DNA from: JADCCX01 sp051649305
Lineage (GTDB): Bacteria > Pseudomonadota > Alphaproteobacteria > Rhizobiales > Beijerinckiaceae
DNA: 64,000 nucleotides
Assembly (NCBI GenBank): GCA_051649305.1
Contig: JBOFGV010000052.1
Coordinates: 62,001 to 126,000, forward strand
Reading direction: 5' to 3'
Positions 50,427-59,470 of the stretch are shown piece by piece; position 1 is the stretch's first letter, and the number at the start of each line of letters is the position of its first letter. The notes beneath the pieces were generated by a model, which was given only the letters and a program-made list of their open reading frames with translations, was not told the origin of the DNA and ran no database searches. The position numbers were made by a program, and so were the translations under genes.

Positions 50427-51478
50427 CCCTCTCGCGCCGGGCAGCGGTTTTGGGTGTCGCGACTTCAATCGCCATGCCAAATGTTGTCCGTGCTCAAAAT
50501 GCCCGCAAATGGCGCTGCGTCACCTCCTGGCCGCGCAATCTGGTAGGGCCGGGCGTCTCTGCGGCCCGCCTTGTCAACCGCATCAACACGATGAGCCGGG
50601 GCGAACTGGAGATAACGCTGTTTGCTGCTGGCGAACTCGTGCCTGCCCTCAACGTGCTTGATGCAGTCTCAGCTGGCACCGTTGAAATGGGGCATACGGC
50701 TGCACTTTTCTGGCAAGGCAAGATGCCCGCAGCGGCCCTTTTCACAACTGTGCCCTTTGGCCTGTCGCCGACGGCCCATGCCGCATGGATTGATCAGGAT
50801 GGCCAACGGCTGTGGGATGCCCTCTATGCGCCGTTCAAGGTGAAGCCGCTGCTGGCAGGCAACACGGGGCCGTCAACAGCTGGCTGGTTTCGCAAGCCGG
50901 TGCAGGGGCTTGATGATCTCAAAGGTCTGCGCATGCGCATCACCGGGCTTGGTGGTGAGGTGATGAAACGCATGGGCGTTGTTCCGGTCGTCATTCCTCC
51001 GGGGGAAACCTATCAAGCGCTGGAGCGCGGCCTGATTGATGCCGCCGAGTTTTTGGCTCCCGCCAACGACATTGCTCTGGGATTGCACAAGGTTGCGCCT
51101 TACCTCGCCTATCCCGGTTTCAACAAACCCAACGGAGCCAGTGAACTGCTGATAGGCGCTGATCTCTGGCGTGACTTGCCTGAACACCTGCGCCTGATCA
51201 TTGAAGTTGCCAGCAGATCTGAGCACGATGAGGGACTCGCCGATGCAGCGCGCGGCAATGCCGAGGCTTTGCGGCAGAGTGTGGCGGAAGGCGCCAAGCC
51301 CATGCTGTTGCCCTCAGACATTCTGGAGCGTGCGGCGCAGGAAGCGGGGTCTGTTCTCGCTGGCATCAAGGAGCGTGATGCGCTGTCAGCCACAATCATC
51401 GATTCCTATACAAGGTTTCAGGTTACAGCGTATCCTTGGCAAGCCATGCAGGGAGCAAAAGCATCAGGACCGCGATGA
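50423..51478 (+). CDS. TRAP-type substrate-binding protein coupled to thiM-thiE
   Basis: This 351-residue DctP-family receptor has a Tat-like signal peptide (MTLSRRAAVLGVATSIAM, cleavage near VRA-QN). TRAP motifs include FAAGELVPALNVLDAVSAGT, LDDLKGLRMRITGLGGEV and GLIDAAEFLAPANDIALGL. Members with this pattern often bind 2-oxo acids or aromatic acids. It overlaps thiE by 4 bases, so its synthesis is tied to thiamine salvage. A role in capturing a thiazole, pyrimidine or other thiamine fragment is an inference. No TRAP membrane genes follow. Confidence 0.9.
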   Translation: MTLSRRAAVLGVATSIAMPNVVRAQNARKWRCVTSWPRNLVGPGVSAARLVNRINTMSRGELEITLFAAGELVPALNVLDAVSAGTVEMGHTAALFWQGKMPAAALFTTVPFGLSPTAHAAWIDQDGQRLWDALYAPFKVKPLLAGNTGPSTAGWFRKPVQGLDDLKGLRMRITGLGGEVMKRMGVVPVVIPPGETYQALERGLIDAAEFLAPANDIALGLHKVAPYLAYPGFNKPNGASELLIGADLWRDLPEHLRLIIEVASRSEHDEGLADAARGNAEALRQSVAEGAKPMLLPSDILERAAQEAGSVLAGIKERDALSATIIDSYTRFQVTAYPWQAMQGAKASGPR

Positions 51479-52000
51479 CAGTGTGTGGCGCTGCCCATTA
51501 TGCGCATGGGACTGCCTGATTTTCACGTCTACAGCCTTTTTCATACTGACCACGACTTTCGGTATAGGCAGCAAAAGTGTCAGCACCGGACCTATTCCGC
51601 GCTCCCATTTGAGCGAAGGCGTGATCTGCAATGGCCAGGCACGCAGACGCAGCATACGGTCCAGTGTCAGTTCGCTGTCGGGAAGATCCAGCGGATTCTT
51701 GCCGCAAATGACGATCTCGGTTTTTGTGAGCCGAACAGCTATCTGGGCATAGCGCGGTGTCAGGGCGGAAACCTCTTCAATCGCATGGATCAGAAGAGCA
51801 TTCAGCCGCGGCGGGTTCATCGTGACCATTGCTTTTTTCAGGACGGTTTCCAAAACTGTTGTCTGATTGCGCATGCCAATTACACGCCTGCTTTGCAGAG
51901 AGGCTGATGCGATCGTCTGGACAAGATCGATCGGGCGGGGTCTTGCGCTCTTTAAAGTGAAGGTGTCCGGCGAAGACGCAGCAATGCTCATTAAATCCAT
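51464..52000 (-). CDS. Hypothetical protein, possibly a degenerate histidine-kinase ATPase-like domain
   Basis: This 178-residue protein shows a sequence order reminiscent of the C-terminal half of sensor kinases: RPIDLVQTIASASLQ, MNPPRLNALLIHAIEEVSAL, and WERGIGPVLTLLLPIP in the place of the G box. The N-box Asn residues and ATP-lid glycines are missing, and there is no sensor or phosphorylatable His domain. ATG 52000 has GGAG about 7 bases ahead; a longer frame to 52141 exists. Its end overlaps the end of the TRAP gene by 15 bases on the other strand. It may be a relic or a small regulatory protein. Confidence 0.5.
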   Translation of the reverse strand: MDLMSIAASSPDTFTLKSARPRPIDLVQTIASASLQSRRVIGMRNQTTVLETVLKKAMVTMNPPRLNALLIHAIEEVSALTPRYAQIAVRLTKTEIVICGKNPLDLPDSELTLDRMLRLRAWPLQITPSLKWERGIGPVLTLLLPIPKVVVSMKKAVDVKIRQSHAHNGQRHTLSSRS

Positions 52001-52385
52001 GGAACTTCTCCGCAGCACAACCCGCCCTTCTTGTTGGGGCAATCCGGCAGCACTGATCAGGCAGTGTGAATAAAATACGCGGTGAAAGCCGCTCGCAAAA
52101 ATTGCATGGCGCGCGGGTAAGCTTGAAAGACGAACGAACACTCAGTGTCGACAACAACGTCTTTGAATCGCCCACCGTATCTTTTGAAAGATACCGAATC
52201 AAAGCCACCAGAACGCTGGAAGCTTAGCCACATAAGCATACAACCTAAAATTGAAAAATCCGTGCATTTACGTATTAAACCGTTTAAATTCAATGGGTTA
52301 AATTGAAGTCTGGTGCTTGCGGGGTTCTTGCAGAGGGTTTGGCAAGGCCCTTGTCCCCTGTCGGCAGACGATGCATAAAGTTGAC
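52001..52385. other. AT-richer intergenic region with inverted repeats ahead of the DapB-like gene
   Basis: These 385 bases hold no convincing gene. Two inverted repeats stand out: TTAAAC-C-GTTTAA at 52275-52287 and TTCAAT-(7)-ATTGAA at 52289-52307. Both lie about 80-110 bases before the DapB-like start and could be regulator sites. Composition is clearly more AT-rich than the flanks between about 52180 and 52310. It must contain promoters for both divergent genes. Confidence 0.45.
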
Positions 52386-53207
52386 ATGAGCCAAAATGAT
52401 CATCCCATACGCATCACATTGGCCGGTGCCTCCGGCTGGGTAGGCCGGGCGCTTGTTCTGGCTCTTGCGCAATCCTCACATCTCAAGCTTGTGGCCGCTG
52501 TCTCACGCACACAAGCCGGGCGGGATGCAGGCGAGGTGGCAGGCATGGCGGCCCTCGGCGTTCCCCTGCGCGCCACATTGGCAGAAGCGCTGGATACACC
52601 CTCCGATGTTGTCATCGATTACACCAAGCCTGATGCCGTGAAGCACCATGTTCTGGCGTCGCTGGCCCACGGTCGCCACGTTATTGTGGGCACATCAGGC
52701 CTGACACAGGCAGACTATGACAAAATCGATGTTGCCGCAAAAACGGCTGGCAAGGGCGTGTTGGCCGCGGGCAACTTTTCCATCACCGCCACACTGCTCA
52801 GGCGCTTTGCGCTCGAAGCAGCCCGCTATGTGCCGGATGTCGAGGTTATCGACTATGCTTCGGCCAAAAAGCCTGACACGCCATCCGGCACAGGACGCGA
52901 GCTTGGCGAATTGCTGAGCGAGGTTCGCATGAAGGCCACTTCCAAACCTGTGGCTGAACTCGGCGGTGTGCGCGAAACACGCGGTGGTGCCATTGGCAAG
53001 GGCGAACCGGTGCAGGTGCATTCCGTCCGTATGCCATCGTTTGTTTTGTCCTGCGAGACCATCTTTGGTGCACCAGACGAGCGGCTGGTCATCCGACACG
53101 ATGCGGGCTCTTCCGCCCAGCCCTATGTGGCGGGCACACTTCTGGCAGCGCGCAAGGTCAGCAGCTTTGTTGGCCTTAAGCGCGGGCTGGATCACGTTCT
53201 GGATTGA
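52386..53207 (+). CDS. DapB-like dihydrodipicolinate reductase family protein, altered active site
   Basis: This 273-residue Rossmann-fold reductase of the DapB family has the nucleotide loop ITLAGASGWVGRALV and the C-terminal family segments GTSGLTQADYDKIDV, AAGNFSITATLL and RGGAIGKGEPVQVHSVRMP. DapB reduces tetrahydrodipicolinate precursors in lysine synthesis. The catalytic loop, HHRxKxDAPSGTA in true DapB, here reads YASAKKPDTPSGTG. The active-site His pair is lost while one Lys and PSGT remain. It is probably a paralogue with another substrate, not the housekeeping enzyme. Its stop overlaps the CoA-transferase frame. Start 52386 is the best ATG, though the ribosome-binding site is weak. 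Confidence 0.8.
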   Translation: MSQNDHPIRITLAGASGWVGRALVLALAQSSHLKLVAAVSRTQAGRDAGEVAGMAALGVPLRATLAEALDTPSDVVIDYTKPDAVKHHVLASLAHGRHVIVGTSGLTQADYDKIDVAAKTAGKGVLAAGNFSITATLLRRFALEAARYVPDVEVIDYASAKKPDTPSGTGRELGELLSEVRMKATSKPVAELGGVRETRGGAIGKGEPVQVHSVRMPSFVLSCETIFGAPDERLVIRHDAGSSAQPYVAGTLLAARKVSSFVGLKRGLDHVLD

Positions 53208-54391
53208 AAGCATACACAGTGACCAAACCGCTCACAGGCATCCGCGTTCTTGAACTCGCCCGTATCTTGGCTGGCCCATGGGTTGGGCAATTGCTGGCTG
53301 ATCTTGGCGCAGATGTCGTGAAGGTGGAAAGCCCCGGTGGGGATGATACGCGCCAGTGGGGCCCTCCCTTTGTGGAAGGTGTTGATGGCGAAAAGCTCTC
53401 TGCAGCCTATTTCCACGCCTGCAACAGGGGCAAGCGTTCTGTGGTGGCCGATTTCGGCAAGGCGGAAGATCTCGCCATAGTCAGGCGGCTGGCGGCGCAT
53501 GCCGATGTCGTGGTCGAAAATTTCAAAGTGGGTGGTCTGGTCAAATATGGTCTGGATTCTGCCAGTCTGCGCAAAGCGAACCCGCGCCTCATCTGCGCCT
53601 CTATCACCGGCTTTGGCCAGACCGGACCTTATGCCGAGCGGGCAGGCTATGACTTCATGATTCAGGGCATGGCCGGGGCGATGTCGATCACGGGCGAGGC
53701 CGATGGCCTGCCGCAGAAGGCGGGCTATGCGACAGCGGATATCTTCACCGGCATGTACACGACAGTCGCCATTCTGGCGGCACTCCGCCAGCGGGATGCA
53801 ACAGGCGAAGGTGCGGCGATAGACTGCGCCTTGCTGGAGGCGCAGGTGGCTGTGCTGGGCAATCAGGCGATGAACTACCTGACCTCCGGCAAGGTTCCAA
53901 CCCGCATGGGCAATGCGCATCCCAATATCGTGCCCTATGCGGTTTATCCAGCGTCAGACGGGCATTTCATTCTGGCAACAGGCAATGATCGACAATTCCG
54001 CGATGCGATGATTGTCTTTGGTGCGGATGAGCTGGCATCTGACCCCCGCTATGCCAGCAACGCGGACCGGATTGCGCTGAGGGATGAGCTGACGGCGAAG
54101 ATTGTGGCGCGCACGCAGATGTTGCCGCGTGATACCATGCTTGCCAGACTGGAAGCACTCAAAGTGCCAGCCGGTCCCATCAACACCATCGCCGATGTCT
54201 TTGCTGATCCCCAGGCAATAGCACGCGGCATCAAGGTTGATCTGGCAGCCCCCCACGCCAAGGGAGGCGCTATCCCAACCGTACGCGGGCCTATCCTGAT
54301 GGATGGCAATCCCATGGTATCGGAGCGGCCCAGCCCTGTGCTTGACGGTGACAGGGCTGATGTGCTCTCAGACCAAGCCTGGGGCGGCTGA
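53204..54391 (+). CDS. CaiB/BaiF CoA-transferase family protein (class III)
   Basis: This 395-residue class III CoA-transferase has the N-terminal LTGIRVLELARILAGPWVGQ and GADVVKVESPGGDDTR, and then FGQTGPYAERAGYDFMIQGM. The catalytic Asp lies shortly after, in the EGAAIDCALLEAQVA or ENF region by family alignment. It moves CoA between carboxylic acids. The close relative in many bacteria is succinate:glutarate CoA-transferase, and gcdH lies nearby, so glutarate is a reasonable guess. A TTG at 53204 overlaps the DapB-like stop (TTGA); GTG 53219 (MTKPLTG) is the other likely start. Confidence 0.88.
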   Translation: MKAYTVTKPLTGIRVLELARILAGPWVGQLLADLGADVVKVESPGGDDTRQWGPPFVEGVDGEKLSAAYFHACNRGKRSVVADFGKAEDLAIVRRLAAHADVVVENFKVGGLVKYGLDSASLRKANPRLICASITGFGQTGPYAERAGYDFMIQGMAGAMSITGEADGLPQKAGYATADIFTGMYTTVAILAALRQRDATGEGAAIDCALLEAQVAVLGNQAMNYLTSGKVPTRMGNAHPNIVPYAVYPASDGHFILATGNDRQFRDAMIVFGADELASDPRYASNADRIALRDELTAKIVARTQMLPRDTMLARLEALKVPAGPINTIADVFADPQAIARGIKVDLAAPHAKGGAIPTVRGPILMDGNPMVSERPSPVLDGDRADVLSDQAWGG

Positions 54392-54405
54392 TCCGCAAGC
54401 AACCA

Positions 54406-56169
54406 TTACCGCAACCTGTTGTTCGGCCCTGCCGCAAGCGTGCCCGCCTGCCGCTGGTCAGAGGCACCCTCAAAACCCTGTTTGTTGACAGCAATCGAAT
54501 GCGTTGATCCCATAGCCTGACGCACTTCCACCTTGTGACCCTTCGCCTGAAGCAGGCGGATCGTATCCACCGACAGGCCACGTTCCACACGCAACTCATC
54601 AGGCAACCACTGGTGATGCACGCGCGGCGCTTCGGTGGCTTCCGCCACGTTCATGCCATGGTCGATCACGTTGGATACGACCTGCAGCACAGTGGTGATG
54701 ATGCGGCTGCCACCGGGAGAACCTGTCACAAGCACGGGCTTGCCGTCCTTGAAGACGATGGTGGGCGACATGGAGGACAAGGGCCGCTTGCCGGGGCCGG
54801 GTGCATTGGCATCCCCGCCCACCAGACCGTAGGCGTTGGGCACGCCAGGCTTGGCAGCAAAGTCATCGAGCTCGTTGTTCATCAGAATGCCGGTGCCATC
54901 CGCCACCATGGCCATGCCGTAGCTAAAGTTCAGCGTATAAGTGCAGGAAACGGCGTTTCCTTCCTGATCCATCACGGAATAATGCGTGGTCTGGTCGCTT
55001 TCAAAGGGCTGCGGCTGGCCGGGCTTGATGTCCTTGCCGGGACGGGCCTTGGCAGGGTCGATCTGCGCGCGCAGGGTTTCGGCATATTTCTTTGAAGTCA
55101 GTCCCTTGACTGGCACCTTCACAAAGGCTGGATCGCCCAGATACTCGCTGCGGTCGGCATAGGCGAGTTTGGAGGCTTCCGCGAAAAGATGGATGGCATC
55201 GGCCGAATTGTGGCCCGCGGCCTTGAGATCAAAGCCTTCCAGCATGTTGAGAATTTGCACCAGATGCACGCCGCCGGAGGATGGTGGCGGCATGGAAACG
55301 ATCTCATGGCCGCGATAGCTTCCTTTCACCACATCTCGCTCGATGGCGCGGTAGGATTTGAGATCATCCAGTGTCCAGTTGCCGCCAGCAGCGTTGACAG
55401 CTGTCACCATTTTTTCCGCAACACCGCCTTCGTAGAAAGCCTTCGGACCTGTCAATGCGATACCATAGAGCGTGGCGGCCAGATCAGATTGCTGCAGCAA
55501 CACGCCGCGCGGCAGGGCATTGCCATCCACCGTTATGAAGATACGGGCTGAGGAATCAAACCGCTTCAGGCGGCGCTCAGCCTGCTTTAGGGAAAACGCC
55601 AGATCATCGCCCACAATGAAGCCATCCCGCGCCAGATCAACAGCGGGCTGGATGAGTTTCGCGAAGGTGAAGCGACCGGACCCGAACCGCTCCAGCGCCA
55701 TGGCAAGGCCAGCAACTGTGCCGGGGATGCCTGCACCCAGCCCTGTATTCTGGCTGCGGTTGAGATCAGCGTCGCCCTTGTCATTGAGATACATCGTCTT
55801 GGTGGCGGAGGCAGGCGCTGTTTCGCGGAAGTCCACCGAGCGGGTTTCGTTACGGTCCGCCCTGTGCACAATCATGAAACCGCCACCGCCAATGTTGCCG
55901 GCGCGTGGCAGGGTGACCGCAAGGGCAAAACCGATAGCAACAGCAGCATCGACGGCATTGCCGCCCTGCTCAAGAATTTCGACGCCCACGCGCGTGGCGA
56001 GCGTTTCCTGTGAAGCCACCATTCCGCCTGCTGAAAACACCGGCTGGCGGCGCGGCCAGTCAGAGATGATGGGCTGGAGCGGCTCAGCCTGCGCAAAGGC
56101 CGCTTCCGGCAATGCGACAGTAGCCAGCAGCATGGACGTGAAAGCGCGGCGCGAGACAGCGATGGTCAT
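54406..56169 (-). CDS. ggt: Gamma-glutamyltransferase (Ntn-hydrolase)
   Basis: This 587-residue periplasmic enzyme hydrolyses or transfers the gamma-glutamyl group of glutathione. It has a Tat-like signal (SRRAFTSMLLATVALPEA). The large-subunit part starts near ASQETLATRVGVEILEQGGN. Autocatalytic cleavage is expected before the Thr of QTTHYSVMDQEGNAVSCTYT. The gamma-glutamyl pocket has PLSSMSPTIVF and GSPGGSRIIT. GGAG lies about 8 bases ahead of the ATG. It is divergent from the aspartic protease gene and convergent with the CoA-transferase. Confidence 0.96.
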   Translation of the reverse strand: MTIAVSRRAFTSMLLATVALPEAAFAQAEPLQPIISDWPRRQPVFSAGGMVASQETLATRVGVEILEQGGNAVDAAVAIGFALAVTLPRAGNIGGGGFMIVHRADRNETRSVDFRETAPASATKTMYLNDKGDADLNRSQNTGLGAGIPGTVAGLAMALERFGSGRFTFAKLIQPAVDLARDGFIVGDDLAFSLKQAERRLKRFDSSARIFITVDGNALPRGVLLQQSDLAATLYGIALTGPKAFYEGGVAEKMVTAVNAAGGNWTLDDLKSYRAIERDVVKGSYRGHEIVSMPPPSSGGVHLVQILNMLEGFDLKAAGHNSADAIHLFAEASKLAYADRSEYLGDPAFVKVPVKGLTSKKYAETLRAQIDPAKARPGKDIKPGQPQPFESDQTTHYSVMDQEGNAVSCTYTLNFSYGMAMVADGTGILMNNELDDFAAKPGVPNAYGLVGGDANAPGPGKRPLSSMSPTIVFKDGKPVLVTGSPGGSRIITTVLQVVSNVIDHGMNVAEATEAPRVHHQWLPDELRVERGLSVDTIRLLQAKGHKVEVRQAMGSTHSIAVNKQGFEGASDQRQAGTLAAGPNNRLR

Positions 56170-56340
56170 GATGGCTCTCCTTTGCCGCCATGGTCTGCCC
56201 TGAAATGCGTCGCGTCAAATTAAAATGATGACACAAAATTATCAGCTTATTTGTCATGTCCTCGAAAGAGGGAACGGCATTTACGCTTTGAAACCGGATT
56301 CAGCTTCATAATGCGGTTTGAGAAAGCAAAAGATGACCGC

Positions 56341-56877
56341 ATGTCTCAACTGACAAATCTGGTTTTTGCCGCCTTGATCGGCAGCGGTGCCATTGCTGGT
56401 TTTGTCGTGCAGAATCACGACCGCCAGAAGCAGGATAGCAAACAAGCTGTTGCTGCTGCTGCTCCAGCGCGCACCAGTGCCGCCAGCGCTCCGCCCAACC
56501 CCGGCGGCAACACAGCCATGCTTTATGCTGACCCACGCGGGCATTTCTTTGCCGACATCATGGTGCGCGGCATCCCGGTCAAGACAATGGTGGATACAGG
56601 TGCAAGCCTTGTAGCCCTGTCGACAGAGGATGCGGCAAAAATCGGATTTCGGGCCAACCCAAGCGACCGCAAGGCGCAGTTCAACACTGCCAACGGCGTT
56701 GTGACAGCCTCGCTCATACGCCTTCCTGAGGTGCGCCTGCAGGGCCTGACCGTCTATGATGTCGAGGCAGCCATCATGCCGCCGGGCGCCATGAGCGGTA
56801 CATTGCTTGGCATGTCATTCATGAAGAAGCTGGCGAGCTTTGAATCGCGCGGCACCAGCATGATCATGAAGAAATAG
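56341..56877 (+). CDS. Retropepsin-like aspartic protease (clan AA, TIGR02281 type)
   Basis: This 178-residue protein has an N-terminal membrane anchor (LVFAALIGSGAIAGFVV), an Ala/Pro-rich linker (about 30-58), and a single retropepsin domain with catalytic VDTGASLVALS (Asp85). LLGMSFMKKLASFESRG forms the second signature. It must dimerise to be active, as expected for single-domain members, and faces the periplasm. ATG 56341 is chosen because the anchor begins there; ATG 56311 is an alternative. Confidence 0.87.
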   Translation: MSQLTNLVFAALIGSGAIAGFVVQNHDRQKQDSKQAVAAAAPARTSAASAPPNPGGNTAMLYADPRGHFFADIMVRGIPVKTMVDTGASLVALSTEDAAKIGFRANPSDRKAQFNTANGVVTASLIRLPEVRLQGLTVYDVEAAIMPPGAMSGTLLGMSFMKKLASFESRGTSMIMKK

Positions 56878-56889
56878 GCTTTCAAGCGG

Positions 56890-57810
56890 TCAGTCGGTCA
56901 GTTCCCTCCGCCAGATTTCGCCTACCAGCTGCTGCCCAAAACTGACATGCGGCTTGCTTTCCACAAGCGTGAAACCATGCCGTTGATACAGCCTGCGCGC
57001 GGCGTGAAGGATATCGTTGGTCCACAGGATCATGCCCGTATATCCGGCGACCCGCGCAAAACCGAGGCATTCCGTCAGCAGTTTCTCGCCAACGCCGTGC
57101 CCGCGCGCCTGCGGCTCAACATAGACAATGCGCAGCTTGGCATCTTTTGCATCGTTGCGCACAACAGTGGCTGAGCCGACAATCTCGCCGTCAATTTCAG
57201 CAACAAAACAGCGCTCAAGATTCGCGTCAAAGTTTCTGATAAATTGAGTGGCAATCTCGGCCACCGCCGCTTCAAAGGTGATGTCCCAGTTGTATTCCTG
57301 CGCATAGAGCACAGCGTGGCGGTGCACGATCCAGCCGAGATCACCCGCCCTGTGCTGACGGATAGTTACCGCAGTTTGTGGCTTCGTTGGCTCCAGACAG
57401 GCTTCTACCGCGGCAAGTGCACTGGACAGCGCCTTGCGGCGTTGCGGCGTCAGATGAGAGATCAGGCTTTCCATTTCTTCTGTTGAACGTTGGTCAATCC
57501 GCTGGAACAAAACCCGGCCCGCTTCTGTCATGGAAAGCGTTTTGCTCCGGCGGTCATCCGGCGATACCGCACGCACAATCCAGCCTTGCTTGCCAAGCCG
57601 CGTGATTGTGCGGCTGAGATAGCCTGCATTGAGCCTGAGAACTGACCTGATCTTTTCCGCCGAAACACCATCCGCATGCGCAATTTCATAAAGCACGCGC
57701 GCTTCGGTCAGCGAGAGATCAACATCATAGAGCTTGGGTCGCAGCAGTCCTGTTTTCAACGTGAAAACACGGGCGAAGCGGCGAAGGTCTGAAGCTGTAT
57801 CCTGAGACAT
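56890..57810 (-). CDS. MarR-GNAT fusion regulator/acetyltransferase
   Basis: This 306-residue fusion has a MarR winged helix domain (about 1-145: LTEARVLYEIAHADGVSAEK, RLNAGYLSRTITRLGKQGW). A GNAT acetyltransferase domain follows (about 148-306: VTIRQHRAGDLGWIVHRHAV, YVEPQARGHGVGEKLL, RLYQRHGFTLVES) with the acetyl-CoA binding loop RGHGVG. Such fusions are common in alphaproteobacteria; targets are unknown. A small inverted repeat at 57832-57844 upstream may be its operator. It ends 12 bases from the convergent protease gene. Confidence 0.93.
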   Translation of the reverse strand: MSQDTASDLRRFARVFTLKTGLLRPKLYDVDLSLTEARVLYEIAHADGVSAEKIRSVLRLNAGYLSRTITRLGKQGWIVRAVSPDDRRSKTLSMTEAGRVLFQRIDQRSTEEMESLISHLTPQRRKALSSALAAVEACLEPTKPQTAVTIRQHRAGDLGWIVHRHAVLYAQEYNWDITFEAAVAEIATQFIRNFDANLERCFVAEIDGEIVGSATVVRNDAKDAKLRIVYVEPQARGHGVGEKLLTECLGFARVAGYTGMILWTNDILHAARRLYQRHGFTLVESKPHVSFGQQLVGEIWRRELTD

Positions 57811-57831
57811 GCCTGAAGGATATCAATTTAG

Positions 57832-57844
57832 TTGCTAAAAGCAA
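57832..57844. promoter_or_regulatory. Candidate MarR-type operator
   Basis: TTGCT (57832-57836) and AGCAA (57840-57844) form an inverted repeat around AAA, 22 bases upstream of the MarR-GNAT start and between it and the divergent phosphomannomutase gene. A further GCAATTGC-like sequence adjoins it at 57845-57853. The length is short, so confidence is limited. Confidence 0.4.
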
Positions 57845-57934
57845 GCAATTGCATTTTCATAAAATTGGAAGGGTTTTATCTGCCGTTCACAACTCGGTGT
57901 ATATAAGGCGGCAGATTCGTCACACGAGGCACCC

Positions 57935-59458
57935 ATGTCCTATCCAAAGCCACTGAACGCCATTGCTCCCAACTCAGCCCTGTTCGAGAATACACCGCTG
58001 GTGAAATCCACCGGTTTCCGCGAATATGACGCCCGCTGGTGGTTTGGTCATCCCGGCTCAAAGAAGGAGCCTGAGCTCAATCTGATGGGCGTTCAGGCAC
58101 TTGGCATGGGCGTTGGCACCTTGCTGAAAGAGCAGGGTGTGAAGAAGGAAATCGTGGTTGGCCATGACTTCCGTGGCTACTCCTCCTCGATCAAGTACGC
58201 GCTGATCTCCGGCCTGCTGGCCGCTGGCTGCAAGGTGCATGACATTGGTCTGGCGATGTCGCCTATGTCCTACTTTGCCCAGTTCCAGCTTGATGTTCCT
58301 GCTGTCGCCATGGTGACCGCCTCGCACAACGACAACGGCTGGACCGGCGTCAAGATGGGCTCGCAGCGTCCCGTGACCTTTGGCCCGGTGGAGATGACAC
58401 GGCTCAAGGAAATCGTACTTGCTGGCAAGTTCGATCTCTCGGGCGGCGGTTCCTATGTTTTCCACGAGAACTTTGCCGAGCATTACATCAAGGATCTGAC
58501 CAACCGCAAAAAGATCAGCCGCAAACTGCGCGTCATTGCCGCCTGCGGCAACGGCACGGCGGGTGCTTTTGCACCGCGCATTCTGGAAGCGCTGGGCTGC
58601 GAGGTTATCCCCATGGATGCGGAGCTCGACTACACCTTCCCGCGCTACAACCCCAACCCGGAAGACATGGAAATGCTGCATTCCATGGCCCATGCCGTCA
58701 AAGAGCATGGCGCGGATGTGGCCCTCGGCTTTGATGGCGACGGAGACCGTTGCGGCGTCGTTGACAACAACGGTGACGAGATTTTCGCTGACAAGATTGG
58801 CGTGATGCTGGCGCGTGATCTGACGAAGGTTTACGGACCATCGCAGTTCGTGGTCGATGTGAAATCAACTGGCCTTTTCGCCACCGACCCTATGCTCAAG
58901 CAGCTTGGTGCAAAGACCGATTACTGGAAAACCGGCCACAGCTATATCAAGCGCCGCGTGGCTGATCTCAATGCGCTCGCCGGCTTTGAAAAATCCGGTC
59001 ACTTCTTTTTCAACGCGCCGGTTGGCCGTGGCTATGACGACGGTGTGGTGACCGCCATCGCCGTGATTGACATGCTTGATCGCAACCCCGGCAAGACCAT
59101 GGCAGAACTTTACGCTGATGTGCCCAAGACCTGGGGTTCGCCCACCATGGCACCGCACTGTGCTGACGAAGTGAAGTACGGCATCGTCGACAAGGTGGTC
59201 GCCACTTTCCAGGACATGCATGCCAAGGGCGTGAAGATTGATGGCAAGAAGATCATTGATCTCGTCACCGTCAACGGTGTCCGCGTGGTCACTGAAGATG
59301 GCACATGGGGTCTGGTGCGTGCTTCCTCCAACAAGCCAGAGCTTGTGGTGGTGGTGGAAAGCCCTGCTTCCGAAGCCCGCATGCGCGAGATGTTCAAGTC
59401 AGTGGATGCAGTGTTGCGCACACATCCTGAAGTGGGTGCCTACAACCAGACCATCTGA
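57935..59458 (+). CDS. Phosphomannomutase/phosphoglucomutase
   Basis: This 507-residue alpha-D-phosphohexomutase interconverts 1- and 6-phosphates of glucose or mannose for surface polysaccharide precursors. It has active-site phosphoserine Ser130 in VTASHNDNGWTGVKMG, the metal loop DGDGDRCG near 268, the sugar-binding loop GFEKSGHFFFN, and the phosphate-binding tail VRASSNKPELVVVVE. It resembles the rhizobial NoeK/ManB group. The gene stands alone and converges with the amidohydrolase gene 12 bases away. Confidence 0.94.
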   Translation: MSYPKPLNAIAPNSALFENTPLVKSTGFREYDARWWFGHPGSKKEPELNLMGVQALGMGVGTLLKEQGVKKEIVVGHDFRGYSSSIKYALISGLLAAGCKVHDIGLAMSPMSYFAQFQLDVPAVAMVTASHNDNGWTGVKMGSQRPVTFGPVEMTRLKEIVLAGKFDLSGGGSYVFHENFAEHYIKDLTNRKKISRKLRVIAACGNGTAGAFAPRILEALGCEVIPMDAELDYTFPRYNPNPEDMEMLHSMAHAVKEHGADVALGFDGDGDRCGVVDNNGDEIFADKIGVMLARDLTKVYGPSQFVVDVKSTGLFATDPMLKQLGAKTDYWKTGHSYIKRRVADLNALAGFEKSGHFFFNAPVGRGYDDGVVTAIAVIDMLDRNPGKTMAELYADVPKTWGSPTMAPHCADEVKYGIVDKVVATFQDMHAKGVKIDGKKIIDLVTVNGVRVVTEDGTWGLVRASSNKPELVVVVESPASEARMREMFKSVDAVLRTHPEVGAYNQTI

Positions 59459-59470
59459 CGCTGTTGCACT

